Shown here: positions 25,837 to 35,464 of the stretch, one piece after another | Position numbering within the stretch: position 1 is the stretch's first letter | How the letters are laid out: each line of letters opens with the position of its first letter | DNA from: Ruegeria atlantica | Lineage (GTDB): Bacteria; Pseudomonadota; Alphaproteobacteria; Rhodobacterales; Rhodobacteraceae | DNA: 64,000 nucleotides | Direction of reading: 5' to 3' | NCBI RefSeq assembly: GCF_013032455.1 | Contig: NZ_WQCF01000001.1 | Coordinates: forward strand, 186,001 to 250,000 | The notes under the pieces: generated by a model | Seen by the model: only the letters and a program-made list of their open reading frames with translations | Told to the model about the DNA's origin: nothing | The model's database searches: none | Made by a program: the position numbers and the translations under genes

Positions 25837-27047
25837 GGATGGACCGATCTGTATTTTGAAACCGGCACGTCGATGCGAGACTTTGATGGCAAGCGCCCAT
25901 TGAACCTTTGCCCCAAAGTCATCGGCCCTGCCGTAATGCGGAAATAATCGTAGTCACTCGGACGATCAAACGCGCAGAGATATTGGAAATGCAGACGAAA
26001 AAACCTCCAGCGCAGTTCTTGCCATCGGTCCGGCGACAGGGTTTGCGTGAACGCCGCAGATAGCACCAAAGGCCAGCGTTTCCGTTCTGTCGCAACACCA
26101 CTGACACCAACCGGATCACACAGCGCAAATGCGCAACCGTCGCCCGGCGCGGAAACATCAATCCAAGTGAGATCATCTTGGATCGACAAGAATTTCAGAT
26201 CGGTGCGAAGCCGCTGCGCATCGGGCAGAAATGAGACCATCGGCATCACCTGCCCTAATGTCAGGAAGGACAACTTTGGCTGATCCGAGAGATTGTCTTG
26301 GGCGCGTATCAGATCTGCCAATACCATTACGCCAAGATGTGCACCTGAGGAATGACCGATCACCAGTACTTCGTCCGCATCGCTCTCAAGCGCAGTTCGT
26401 ATACTCTCAGTGAATTCTTTCAGCCTTCCACTCAACTCGACCGGAACGGCACCCTTTTGAACCGCCGAATAGGCGTAGTCATGCATCAGGTAGTAAACGA
26501 ACAGGCGGTTATCGATTGTCCGAAACCAGCGCAGAACGGCGTATGCAGCCAGAATGGCCGGTATCAGCGCCAAAATCCCGGCAAACGACCAGAGCAACTC
26601 AGTCAGAACCCACGCAGCCGCCAGAGCCAAAAGAAGCTGCAATCCCAACATACCCACCGGATAAAGCGCAGCAATTACCGGCCCCTTTCGCAGCCTCATC
26701 AAGCGCCATAGGGCACCGGACCCGATGTAAGTCCATGCGGTCCGTACCAGTTGCACGTAGGTCCCGAGAATTGTGTTCGACATGCTTTGGCGCACGATAT
26801 CGGACCAGACCAGAACGTCGAATTCCGTCTCGACGTCCATGCCATCCTGACGGGATTGAACGCGCCAACCATACGGCCCATCACCCGACTTACTGGAAAT
26901 GGCGATCTCATAGCCCGAGATATTTGCCTGTGCCCGGCCTTCCTTACGGTACAACTCGCGATAGCGGCGCGGGTGAATCGGATCATAGCCGGGAATATAA
27001 TATACCCGACGCCTGCGCACCTGCGGCTGTTTTGATTGACTGCTCAT
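25833..27047 (-). CDS. Membrane-anchored alpha/beta-hydrolase-like protein
   Basis: 404 residues. The N-terminus has VYYIPGYDPIHPRRYRELYR, the YIPGY being an oxyanion-type loop; two hydrophobic segments lie at about 130-180 (LQLLLALAAAWVLTELLWSF and a second); the lipase-like nucleophile elbow VLVIGHSSGAHLG is near residue 230. This suggests a serine hydrolase held in the membrane with its catalytic domain in the cytoplasm. I do not recognise a named family. Four-base overlap with the P450 implies they act together, perhaps on a lipid or ester (inference). Confidence 0.72.
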   Translation of the reverse strand: MSSQSKQPQVRRRRVYYIPGYDPIHPRRYRELYRKEGRAQANISGYEIAISSKSGDGPYGWRVQSRQDGMDVETEFDVLVWSDIVRQSMSNTILGTYVQLVRTAWTYIGSGALWRLMRLRKGPVIAALYPVGMLGLQLLLALAAAWVLTELLWSFAGILALIPAILAAYAVLRWFRTIDNRLFVYYLMHDYAYSAVQKGAVPVELSGRLKEFTESIRTALESDADEVLVIGHSSGAHLGVMVLADLIRAQDNLSDQPKLSFLTLGQVMPMVSFLPDAQRLRTDLKFLSIQDDLTWIDVSAPGDGCAFALCDPVGVSGVATERKRWPLVLSAAFTQTLSPDRWQELRWRFFRLHFQYLCAFDRPSDYDYFRITAGPMTLGQRFNGRLPSKSRIDVPVSKYRSVHP

Positions 27048-27110
27048 GGCCTTACCTTCTGCGGCGCAGGTTAACGCAGCCTGACCGTCAAGGTAAGTCA
27101 GATCAACACA

Positions 27111-27863
27111 TCACCCGAAATTGGCCAGTGCCGGGAATGTCTCAAGCAGCCACCAGCTGAATTCGGTGAAAAGGCCGGTGATCAGCATGATACCGACGAA
27201 CAACAGCAGACCGCCCATGACCTTCTCGATTGTGCCCATATGGGGCTTGATCCGGTTCATCACCTTCATCGACCGGTTCAGGAACATTGCAGCCAGCAGG
27301 AACGGAATACCCAGACCAGCCGCATAGACACCAAGTAACAAGGTTCCCCGCGCCACCGAAGCCTCTGATGCGGCCAACGACAGGATCGCGCCCAGTTGCG
27401 GACCGATGCAAGGCGTCCATCCAAAAGCAAATGCCAGACCCAGAATATAGGCGCCGAAAACCGAACCGCCAGAATCCCCGGTTTCAATCCGCGCCTCACG
27501 GTCCAGAAACGGAATGCGGAACACGTTCAGGAAGTGCAGGCCAAAGACAATAACCACCGCACCGGAAAGTTTTGCAAACAACACCTGATTTTGCAGCACA
27601 AACGCCCCAAAGGCCGAGGCTGTGAACCCCAACAACAGGAACACCGTCGACAAACCCAAAACGAAAAACAGCGCGGAAAGCGTAGCCTTGCGCCGCGCCT
27701 GCGCCTCGTCCTGCATTTCGTTAATCGTCACGCCGCTCATATACGCCAGATATGGCGGAACGATAGGCAACACGCAGGGCGACAGAAAGCTGATCAAACC
27801 ACCCAGCATCGCGATGAACATGGCAGGCAGCAGGCCCGCGTCTATGATGTCAATTCCAAACAT
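27111..27863 (-). CDS. ccdA: CcdA-type thiol-disulfide membrane protein
   Basis: 250 residues with six to seven membrane helices. The two conserved cysteines sit in LSPCVLPIVPPYLAYMSG and FGWTPCIGPQLGAIL. CcdA carries reducing power from cytoplasmic thioredoxin to periplasmic thiols for apocytochrome c heme attachment. The Ccm genes lie 12 kb away in this window. It is divergent from tusA. Confidence 0.92.
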   Translation of the reverse strand: MFGIDIIDAGLLPAMFIAMLGGLISFLSPCVLPIVPPYLAYMSGVTINEMQDEAQARRKATLSALFFVLGLSTVFLLLGFTASAFGAFVLQNQVLFAKLSGAVVIVFGLHFLNVFRIPFLDREARIETGDSGGSVFGAYILGLAFAFGWTPCIGPQLGAILSLAASEASVARGTLLLGVYAAGLGIPFLLAAMFLNRSMKVMNRIKPHMGTIEKVMGGLLLFVGIMLITGLFTEFSWWLLETFPALANFG

Positions 27864-27968
27864 AGTTCAGCACATATGGTATCACACTGGCCACGTCACG
27901 GGGCCAATCGGTCACATCCCCGTGCTTGGACGCTGGACACGGCATCAAAGTGGAAATATCTGGGCTTT

Positions 27969-28202
27969 ATGTCGAACCCCACAGAAACACTCGACGCGCT
28001 GGGACTACTCTGCCCTTTGCCCGTCCTGAAAGCCAGAAAACGCCTTAAATCCATGCCCGCGGGGGCAACTTTACGCGTGCTGGCTGACGACCCTGCCGCG
28101 ATCATTGATGTACCACATTTCTGTGTCGAAAGTGGCCATCAACTTTTATCTCAAGAGGAAGCGGACGGCCATCAAGTCTATCTGATACAAAAAGCGGGCT
28201 GA
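27969..28202 (+). CDS. TusA-family sulfur carrier
   Basis: 77 residues from the ATG at 27969; an upstream extension of the frame lies antisense to ccdA. The sequence has LDALGLLCPLPVLKARKRL, the CPxP motif whose Cys carries persulfide, then a typical beta-alpha fold. TusA proteins move sulfur for tRNA thiolation, molybdenum cofactor or oxidative sulfur metabolism; which one applies here cannot be read. It ends at a bidirectional terminator shared with rne. Confidence 0.88.
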   Translation: MSNPTETLDALGLLCPLPVLKARKRLKSMPAGATLRVLADDPAAIIDVPHFCVESGHQLLSQEEADGHQVYLIQKAG

Positions 28203-28228
28203 GGCTGAATTACCTGTGGTCAAAAAAA

Positions 28229-28250
28229 GGCGGGCAAAAAGCCCGCCTTT
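28229..28250. terminator. Bidirectional terminator between tusA and rne
   Basis: GGCGGGC-aaaaa-GCCCGCC with an A-run before and a T-run after serves both convergent genes. Confidence 0.85.
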
Positions 28251-28255
28251 CGTTT

Positions 28256-31096
28256 CTACTGTCCCAATGACCACCAACCGCGCCGTTTCGGCTTGGGCGG
28301 TTCGCTTGGTTTCTCGGGCTCTTCGGCCACAACTTCCAGAACGGGTTCGGGCGTTTCTACCACTGGCTCCTGTGGTGCCACCTCAACCTCCTCAGCTTCG
28401 GCAACTCCTTCGGGCTCGGGTTCAGAAACCTCTTCAGCATCAGTCGTTTTAACTTCTTCTGAAACTGGTTCATCTGAAACCACTTCAAGCTGTTCCTCAG
28501 CCGGTTCCGGCGCAGGCTCTGCTGAAACATCCTCGGCAACGGCGCCCTCGGTCGATTCAGCAGCCTCTTCCGCTGGCTGCTCACCTGATGCTGCCTCGGT
28601 CTCAGCAGAGTTTTCCTCTGCCGCTTCTACCTGTTCCACGTCCTTCTTGCGACGGCGCGGCGCACGGCGCCGCTTGGGCTTCTCGGGTTTTTCTTCTGCT
28701 GCAGGCTCTTCGGTCTCGGCCTCAGACGGGGTATCTTCCGTCGCCTCAACTTCAGCTTCACCCTCTTCGGTATTCGCTTCCGTCGCCTCACCTGAGCCGT
28801 TGCTCTTCTTGCGGCGACGGCGGCGACGCTTGCGCTTGGGCTTGGCCTCCTCTTCCGCCTGAACGGTTTCTTCTTCGGTGGCCTCATCCTCGTCAGCGTC
28901 CACCAAATCCATTAGAGAGGCATCTACGGATACGACTGGCGCGCTAGCCTCGGGCACGATGCGGCTGGCGGTTTTAAATTTCTCCATCGAGAAATCCGGG
29001 CTGACCAGATGCACGTCACCCTCGACCCGAACCGACAGACCATAGCGTGCTTCGATCTGAGCGATATGTTCGCGCTTCTGGTTCATCAGGAAGTTAGCGA
29101 TGCTGACCGGGCAGCGCACCAAAACCTCGCGCGAACGGCGACGGGTGCCTTCCTCTTCGATCTGACGCAAGATGGTCAGCGCCATGTTATCGTCCGAGCG
29201 GATCAGACCTGTGCCATGACAGGACGGGCAAGGCTGCGTCGTCGCCTCGAGCATACCGGGGCGCAGGCGCTGGCGGCTCATCTCCATCAAACCAAACCCG
29301 GAAATCCGGCCCATCTGGATGCGCGCTCGGTCGGTCTTCAGCTTGTCCTTCAGACGCTTTTCAACAGCCGCATTGTTTTTGCGCTCGTCCATATCGATAA
29401 AGTCGATGACGATCAGACCGGCCAGGTCGCGCAGGCGCAATTGGCGCGCCACTTCCTCGGCGGCCTCAAGGTTGGTCTTGAGGGCGGTTTCCTCGATCGA
29501 ACCTTCCTTGGTCGCCCGACCCGAGTTCACGTCAATCGCCACCAGCGCCTCAGTCACGCCGATCACGATATAGCCCCCGGATTTCAGTTGCACAGTCGGG
29601 TTGAACATGCCGGTCAGGTAGCTTTCCACCTGATAGCGCGCAAACAGAGGCAACGCGTCCTCATACCGCTTCACGTTCTTGGCGTGGGACGGCATGATCA
29701 TCTTCATGAAGTCCTTGGCGATGCGATAACCGCCATCGCCCTCAACCAAAACCTCGTCGATGTCGCGGTTATAGAGATCGCGGATCGAGCGTTTGATCAG
29801 GTCGCCTTCTTCGTAGATTTTCGCTGGCGCAATGGATTTTAGCGTAAGTTCGCGGATTTGTTCCCACATGCGCTGCAGGTATTCATAGTCGCGCTTGATT
29901 TCCGACTTGGTACGCTTGGCACCTGCGGTCCGAATAATCAGACCGGCACCAGTCGGCACGTCGATCTCTGCCGCGATTTCCTTTAGCTTTTTCCGGTCGG
30001 GCGCGTTGGTGATCTTGCGGCTGATGCCGCCGCCACGCGCGGTGTTGGGCATCAGAACGCAATAGCGACCAGCCAGCGACAGATATGTGGTCAGCGCTGC
30101 GCCTTTGTTGCCGCGCTCTTCCTTGACGACCTGCACCAGCAGGACCTGGCGCACCTTGATCACTTCTTGAATCTTATACCGGCGCGGGCGCGGTTTGCGC
30201 GGAGGACGGATATCTTCGCTGTCATCCTCATCAGCAACCGACTCGATGCTGTCATCCTTGGCGGATGCGTCTGACCGCTTGGATTCCTCGGACTCGTCGG
30301 TATCGTCAGCGTCGTCTTCATTGGCCTCAGTCTCTGATGCCTGTGCTTCTTCGGCCTCCGCCTGAGTTTCTACCGAGACCTCCTCAGTTGCGACCGTATC
30401 TTCTGCTGGCTCACCTTCGGACGGTACATCTTCTGGTGCTGCTTCTTCGGCACCAGTTGCTTCCGCCGTTGCGGCGTCATCAGTGGCTGTCTCTTGCTCT
30501 ACAGCAGCGTCTTCTGCTTCCGCAACGGGAGCATCAGCCTCGGCCGCGCCATCCGCTTCATCGACAGGTTCTTCTACCGGCGTCTCAGCGACATGATCCA
30601 TCGGCGAGGTGCCCTCCGGAACCGACAGATCGGCCCCTTCTTCGCCCTCATCCAGATCAATGGTTTCCATGCCGGTCGGCTCCGCCGATACCTCGATGGA
30701 TTCGACAACGTCATCCGACTTTACATCCGCCGCCTTGGTCCGAGACCGCGATCGGCGCTTTTTCGGCTTGGGCTCGTCCGCTTCATCCCGCGCTTTCATC
30801 GCCTCGGCATAAGCGCGCTCTTCCTCCATCAACGCCTCACGGTCGGCGACGGGGATTTGGTAATAGTCCGGGTGAATCTCGGAAAACGCCAGGAAACCGT
30901 GCCGGTTCCCGCCGTAATCAACAAACGCCGCCTGCAGCGACGGCTCAACCCGTGTTACTTTTGCAAGATAGATGTTGCCAGCAAGCTGGCGTTTGTTTTC
31001 GGATTCAAAGTCGAACTCCTCGACCTTGTTTCCGTCGACCACCACGACGCGGGTTTCCTCCGCGTGGGTGGCATCGATAAGCATTTTCTTAGCCAT
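28256..31096 (-). CDS. rne: Ribonuclease E
   Basis: 946 residues from the ATG at 31096 (AAGGA 6 bases upstream; an in-frame start five codons earlier lacks this). The N-terminal catalytic half carries MAKKMLIDATHAEETRVVVV, the S1 domain, RNase H-like and DNase I-like regions with IDVNSGRATKEGS and the zinc-link CPSCHGTG. The S1 domain is split by a roughly 200-residue acidic insert (about 102-307, mostly Glu, Asp, Ala and Ser with Arg-rich ends). The C-terminal half alternates acidic stretches with two Arg-rich patches (KPKRKRRRRRRKKSNG and KPKRRRAPRRRKKD), likely RNA-binding and degradosome sites. Confidence 0.95.
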   Translation of the reverse strand: MAKKMLIDATHAEETRVVVVDGNKVEEFDFESENKRQLAGNIYLAKVTRVEPSLQAAFVDYGGNRHGFLAFSEIHPDYYQIPVADREALMEEERAYAEAMKARDEADEPKPKKRRSRSRTKAADVKSDDVVESIEVSAEPTGMETIDLDEGEEGADLSVPEGTSPMDHVAETPVEEPVDEADGAAEADAPVAEAEDAAVEQETATDDAATAEATGAEEAAPEDVPSEGEPAEDTVATEEVSVETQAEAEEAQASETEANEDDADDTDESEESKRSDASAKDDSIESVADEDDSEDIRPPRKPRPRRYKIQEVIKVRQVLLVQVVKEERGNKGAALTTYLSLAGRYCVLMPNTARGGGISRKITNAPDRKKLKEIAAEIDVPTGAGLIIRTAGAKRTKSEIKRDYEYLQRMWEQIRELTLKSIAPAKIYEEGDLIKRSIRDLYNRDIDEVLVEGDGGYRIAKDFMKMIMPSHAKNVKRYEDALPLFARYQVESYLTGMFNPTVQLKSGGYIVIGVTEALVAIDVNSGRATKEGSIEETALKTNLEAAEEVARQLRLRDLAGLIVIDFIDMDERKNNAAVEKRLKDKLKTDRARIQMGRISGFGLMEMSRQRLRPGMLEATTQPCPSCHGTGLIRSDDNMALTILRQIEEEGTRRRSREVLVRCPVSIANFLMNQKREHIAQIEARYGLSVRVEGDVHLVSPDFSMEKFKTASRIVPEASAPVVSVDASLMDLVDADEDEATEEETVQAEEEAKPKRKRRRRRRKKSNGSGEATEANTEEGEAEVEATEDTPSEAETEEPAAEEKPEKPKRRRAPRRRKKDVEQVEAAEENSAETEAASGEQPAEEAAESTEGAVAEDVSAEPAPEPAEEQLEVVSDEPVSEEVKTTDAEEVSEPEPEGVAEAEEVEVAPQEPVVETPEPVLEVVAEEPEKPSEPPKPKRRGWWSLGQ

Positions 31097-31611
31097 GTGT
31101 CCTTGGTGCACCGCGCCAAACGCGTTGTCCTTACCCGTCCGGGGGGACAGGCGCTTTTGGGGTGGTGTCTTGTCAGGGCGATTTCAGACGGCGCGCGGCA
31201 GGGTTTGGCGCTGTGGCCCCCTGCCCGTATACTCAGTCGTTGCGCGCGCGTCATCGCGGTTCTTCTCCGACAGGCGCGGAGTGCCGCTGCCTGCCCATTT
31301 ATTCCTTTCGCCCACTCTTGCGGGCTCAGGCGTTCAACTGCCCCAAACTGGGGCGCAATCGGTCTGCTTTGCCTCGTGGAGGTCATCACCATCTGCGGCA
31401 AAGCAGCGAAACTCAAGAATTCGGGGCTTAGGGGCGTGGAACCGCCCGGCCCGTCCTGACACCATAAAGGCAGTCCTGTGGAAAAGACAATGGGCAAACT
31501 GCAACGCGATGCCGTCAGGGGCTCGGGTATATCTTCATCTGGCTAAAAATATCCCGGGGGAGTGAATTGACCCAAAGGGTCAAGAGAGGGGGCTGGCCCC
31601 CTCGCCTGCGA
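31097..31611. other. 515-base leader region upstream of rne
   Basis: No credible gene on either strand. It holds the rne promoter and 5' leader (minus strand), GC-rich with several short inverted repeats, and, next to the dctD stop, the second copy of the two-hairpin repeat (31536-31603). Long leaders are common for rne because RNase E autoregulates through its own 5' UTR. Confidence 0.5.
31536..31603 (+). repeat. Two-hairpin intergenic repeat, copy 2 (after dctD)
   Basis: CATCTGGCTAAAAATATCCC is followed by TTGACCC-aaa-GGGTCAA (31567-31583) and GAGGGGGC-tg-GCCCCCTC (31586-31603). Same box and same two-hairpin layout as the copy at 12292-12344, but with different, still fully paired stem sequences. 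Confidence 0.7.
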
Positions 31612-32946
31612 TTACAGGTAGTCCGAACGCTGCAGACTGTACTTCGCCATTTTTTCATTCAACGTGCGTCTCGGCAGGCACAGCTCTTCCATCACCGACG
31701 CAATCGAGCCCTTATGACGGCGCATCGTGTTGTCGATCAGCATCCGTTCAAAGGCTTCGACGTATTCTTTCAACGGCTTGCCCTCAGTCGTCATCACGGG
31801 CTGCATTTCCTCATGATCTGACATCAGCAAGGACGCAATCGTCCCTGATCCACGCCGCGATTGCAGCACAGCCCGTTCGGCAATGTTGATCAACTGGCGC
31901 ACATTGCCTGGCCACGGTGCCTGTAATAGCTGCGCCGCCTCCTGTGCCGTGACTTGCGGGGCATCACAGCCATATTCCTCGGCAAACTGCTCGCTGAGTC
32001 GGGTGAACAGCGTCAGGATATCCTCTCCGCGCTGACGCAGAGGCGGCATTGTGATCCGCAAGGCGGCCAAACGATAAAACAGGTCCGGGCGCAGCACGTC
32101 CTCGCTGGTCTTACCCGCCTCTTGCAGGTTCGAAATCGCAACGATCCGTGTCTCAGCCGGCGTGCCCTGTTCATTCATGACACTCAGCAATCGAGCCTGC
32201 AGTGTATCACTCAGCGCTTCGACATCTTCCAGAACCAGAGTGCCCCCCCGGGCCTCTTCGATCGCCGGCAATTGTGAATCCTCTGGCATCATCGGTCCAA
32301 ACAGACGCTTCGACAGCGCCTCTTCTTCCAATGCCGCACAGGATACCAGAACGAACTTTTTGCCCGCTCGACTGCCCACAGCGTGCAAGGCGTGCGCCAC
32401 CAGCGTCTTTCCGGTTCCTGTCTCACCATCAATCAGTACGTGACCATCGGCCTGCCCAAGATCCAGAATATCCTCGCGCAGCCGCTCCATCACGGGGCTG
32501 GCGCCGATCAGCTTGTTCATGATCTGAGTACCACCGGAAAGCTCACGCCGCAGCGCCCGGTTGTCCAGTGTCAAACGGCGCGCGTTGCTGGCGCGTTTGG
32601 CCAATTCAGACATCCGATCCGGATTAAAAGGCTTTTCCAAGAAGTCGAACGCGCCAACACGCATGGCCTCAACCGCCATCGGAACATCCCCGTGACCGGT
32701 GATCATGATGACCGGCAAGGTACTATCGGCCCCCATCAATTTCTTTAGCAACTGAATGCCATCCATGCCCGGCATCTTGATGTCCGAGATCACAATACCC
32801 GGATATTCCGGACCAAGCACCTTAAGCGCATCCTCTGCGCTAGAGAAGGTTTCAGTGTCATATCCCGAAAGTGCCAGCCATTGACTGATCGACTGGCGCA
32901 TGTCCTGTTCGTCATCCACAATGGCGATTTTCATGGCTTGTGCCAT
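31612..32946 (-). CDS. DctD-like NtrC-family response regulator lacking GAFTGA
   Basis: 444 residues from the ATG at 32946 (GAGGA at proper distance; the in-frame ATG two codons earlier is too close). Receiver domain (phospho-acceptor Asp near 55 in ISDIKMPGMDG), AAA+ domain with Walker A GETGTGKT (about 174-181) and Walker B-like GGTLVLEDVEAL, and a C-terminal Fis-like helix-turn-helix. The GAFTGA loop that contacts sigma-54 is missing: between LFG and GGTL only 16 residues stand where the family has about 21. It therefore probably does not activate sigma-54. Partner of the dctB-like kinase 12 bases upstream. Confidence 0.88.
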   Translation of the reverse strand: MAQAMKIAIVDDEQDMRQSISQWLALSGYDTETFSSAEDALKVLGPEYPGIVISDIKMPGMDGIQLLKKLMGADSTLPVIMITGHGDVPMAVEAMRVGAFDFLEKPFNPDRMSELAKRASNARRLTLDNRALRRELSGGTQIMNKLIGASPVMERLREDILDLGQADGHVLIDGETGTGKTLVAHALHAVGSRAGKKFVLVSCAALEEEALSKRLFGPMMPEDSQLPAIEEARGGTLVLEDVEALSDTLQARLLSVMNEQGTPAETRIVAISNLQEAGKTSEDVLRPDLFYRLAALRITMPPLRQRGEDILTLFTRLSEQFAEEYGCDAPQVTAQEAAQLLQAPWPGNVRQLINIAERAVLQSRRGSGTIASLLMSDHEEMQPVMTTEGKPLKEYVEAFERMLIDNTMRRHKGSIASVMEELCLPRRTLNEKMAKYSLQRSDYL

Positions 32947-32958
32947 AGTCATTCCTCG

Positions 32959-34737
32959 TTATTCAGCGGCCTCAAGGCCGTCGCTTCCCAGTATCGGCAG
33001 TTGCATCTCGAACACCGCGCCGCCCTGTTGGCTGTTGCGTGCGGTCAGCCGTCCTCCATGGTCGTTCACGATACCGGATGAGATGGCAAGCCCCAAACCA
33101 ACTCCATCTCCGGGCTGCTTGGTCGTGTAGAAGGGCTCGAACAGGCTCTCGATGTTTTCGATCCCGTGCCCATTGTCACGAACTGTCAGCACCGCCGTAT
33201 CGCCCGCCGCCAGAATAATCTCCACATCCGGCTCTGATACAGATTTGGTGGCGTCCAGCGCATTTCGCAAGAGGTTCACCATAACCTGCTCGATCCGCAT
33301 GCGATCCCCCGACACAATTACAGGTTCCTCAGGCAATATCTGAGTAATTTTAACATGTCGCTGACGCAGTTGTGGCTCCATCATCGACAAGCTCGAAGCC
33401 AACGCTTCCCCAAGGTTTACAGGAGAAAACGCATCCGCACCTTTACGTGCATAGGACTTGAGCTGCCGTGTGATGGCACCCATCCGTTCGATCAGTCCAT
33501 CAATGCGGCCAAAGCTGGCCAGCGCCTCTTCGGGGCGGTTTCTCCGCAATAGCAAACGCGCGCCCGCAAGATAGGTCTTCATTGCAGCCAGCGGTTGATT
33601 TAACTCGTGACTGACAGCAGCCGACATCTCACCCAATGCGGCCAGTTTCGAGCTTTGCGCCAGCGTCTGCTCGGCAACTTCCAGTGTTTTTTCAACCCGT
33701 TCCCGCTCAGCGATTTCCCGCTGTAGCCGCATGTTCAATGCGCGAAGCTCTGCCGACTCACGCTGGAACAATGTCATTCGAAGCGTCGCACGACGACTGA
33801 GCGCATAGAAAGCCAGCGCCAACAGAATCGCAAAACCCATTATCTCAAGCGCGAGCACGCTGTTCACCTTCTCGCGGATCGAGGCGTAGGTCGTGAAAGA
33901 TGCCATCTTCCACCCGCGGAAAAGAACACGCGTCTCCATCCGCATCACCGCCTCACCCTGCAAATAGGCATCCGGGGGCAATGCAGTCCAGTCAGTCGTT
34001 GCCCGGATCGCGCGTTGGATGGCCCCCTGAGGCGGCTGACGCAGCATCGCCTCGGTTTCCTCCAATCCCCGCCATTGCGGCTCGGTCGACAGGATAATGG
34101 TGCCGGTGCTGTCGGTCACCATAATTGCATCCGAAATCCCGGCCCAGGCCAGTTCGAATTTATGCAAGTCAACTTCAACCACAATCACGCCGAGTATATC
34201 GGCGTTGGCTTCCATACGTCGCGAATAAACAAAACTATAGCCGCCCGATTCCTTGGGGATCACCGTAAAAATAGTCGCGTTCGAGCGGATCGCATCTATG
34301 AAATATGGCGAACTTCTATGTGCTTGGCCCAGCCGGTTTCGATCGGTGGACGCAACCGTGCGTCCATCCCCGTCCAGCAACATCAAAGAGGCTGCTCCGA
34401 TCTCTTCCACAAAGGAAATCAGACGCTGTGTTGATAATGTATAATCGCTGGATTGAAGTGCCGAGATAAGCGTGGGATCGCGCGAAAGAAGCTGCGGCAC
34501 AATCGCGTTTCGCCGCAGCTCACTGAGCAAGTTGCCAGAATAGAGCGCCAGTCGCACCTCGGCCCGGTTACGTGTCGACTCGGTGAACCTGTCTGTCAGC
34601 AACCGGTTGGTGACCCAGACCGTGGCAACGGCCGCCACCAACAGGGCCATGACCGCAAGTCGCAAACGCCACCCCAAAGGAGCGCCGCGAAATGGTTTTG
34701 TCAGAATGGACCAGCCAGAGCGAATATTAGAACTCAT
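32959..34737 (-). CDS. DctB-like sensor histidine kinase
   Basis: 592 residues: N-terminal membrane helix (about 25-48), a periplasmic sensory region (about 50-290) of double-PAS type as in DctB, a second helix (about 293-315), a coiled linker, then the dimerisation domain with phospho-His 377 (AAVSHELNQPLAAMKTYL) and the ATPase domain with NLLRNALDA and VRDNGHGIENIESLFEPFYTT. In relatives it senses C4-dicarboxylates. No dicarboxylate transporter is adjacent, so the true ligand is open. Confidence 0.9.
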   Translation of the reverse strand: MSSNIRSGWSILTKPFRGAPLGWRLRLAVMALLVAAVATVWVTNRLLTDRFTESTRNRAEVRLALYSGNLLSELRRNAIVPQLLSRDPTLISALQSSDYTLSTQRLISFVEEIGAASLMLLDGDGRTVASTDRNRLGQAHRSSPYFIDAIRSNATIFTVIPKESGGYSFVYSRRMEANADILGVIVVEVDLHKFELAWAGISDAIMVTDSTGTIILSTEPQWRGLEETEAMLRQPPQGAIQRAIRATTDWTALPPDAYLQGEAVMRMETRVLFRGWKMASFTTYASIREKVNSVLALEIMGFAILLALAFYALSRRATLRMTLFQRESAELRALNMRLQREIAERERVEKTLEVAEQTLAQSSKLAALGEMSAAVSHELNQPLAAMKTYLAGARLLLRRNRPEEALASFGRIDGLIERMGAITRQLKSYARKGADAFSPVNLGEALASSLSMMEPQLRQRHVKITQILPEEPVIVSGDRMRIEQVMVNLLRNALDATKSVSEPDVEIILAAGDTAVLTVRDNGHGIENIESLFEPFYTTKQPGDGVGLGLAISSGIVNDHGGRLTARNSQQGGAVFEMQLPILGSDGLEAAE

Positions 34738-34773
34738 CCCCGGAAATTACGCGGGGATTGGTTCAACCTCAAG

Positions 34774-35442
34774 TCACGCAGGTGCGAGAACACCGGACAA
34801 TGCGCGGAACAATGCCGTCCCGTCTGTTCCGCCGTGCCCAACATCTGCTGCCCGCTCGGGGTGCGGCATCATTCCAAGAACTCTGCGGTTTTCTGACAGA
34901 ATTCCGGCAATGTCACCGACCGACCCGTTGGGATTCTCGGAATAGGTAAAGGCGATCCTGTCTTGTTCACGCAGCGTGGACAATGTGCCCTCATCAGCGA
35001 AATAGTTTCCATCATGATGGGCAATCGGAATATCGATCACGTCGCCAGCGTTATAGCTTTGGGTAAAGGCGCTTTCGCTGGTTTCCACTTTGAGGCCAAC
35101 GGTTTTGCAAATGTATTTCAAACCCGCGTTTCGCAAAAGCGCACCAGGCAGAATTCCGGTTTCGGTTAAGATTTGAAAACCGTTGCAAATCCCCACGGCA
35201 TAGCCACCACGGTTTGTATGCTCGACCACGGCCTTGCAGATCGGCGACTGCGCAGCAATCGCGCCACAGCGCAGGTAGTCACCATACGAAAATCCGCCCG
35301 GCACACCCACGATGTCGATGCCCTCAGGCAGCGTGGCGTCCTTGTGCCAGACCATATCGACCTGAAATCCCGCCTGTTCAAACGCGACGGCTAAGTCCCG
35401 ATCACAGTTGGAGCCTGGAAATACGATGACAGCTGCGCGCAT
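34774..35442 (-). CDS. purQ: Phosphoribosylformylglycinamidine synthase, glutaminase subunit
   Basis: 222 residues from the ATG at 35442; the frame extends upstream across purS but that part is out-of-frame purS sequence. Class I glutaminase with nucleophile Cys in [12 protein letters not shown] and His-Glu in MMPHPERA. It feeds ammonia to PurL in the FGAM synthase complex with PurS. purS lies 22 bases upstream; purL is 19 kb away on the other strand. Confidence 0.96.
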   Translation of the reverse strand: MRAAVIVFPGSNCDRDLAVAFEQAGFQVDMVWHKDATLPEGIDIVGVPGGFSYGDYLRCGAIAAQSPICKAVVEHTNRGGYAVGICNGFQILTETGILPGALLRNAGLKYICKTVGLKVETSESAFTQSYNAGDVIDIPIAHHDGNYFADEGTLSTLREQDRIAFTYSENPNGSVGDIAGILSENRRVLGMMPHPERAADVGHGGTDGTALFRALSGVLAPA

Positions 35443-35464
35443 GGCGGGCCCTCCGGAATTAGGT

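Noticed and set aside
27396..27968. An in-frame N-terminal extension of TusA
   Set aside because: It is antisense to ccdA. TusA proteins are about 75-80 residues, matching the start at 27969.
31401..31460. A GC-rich stretch that could suggest a tRNA
   Set aside because: No acceptor stem, T-loop or CCA could be drawn.
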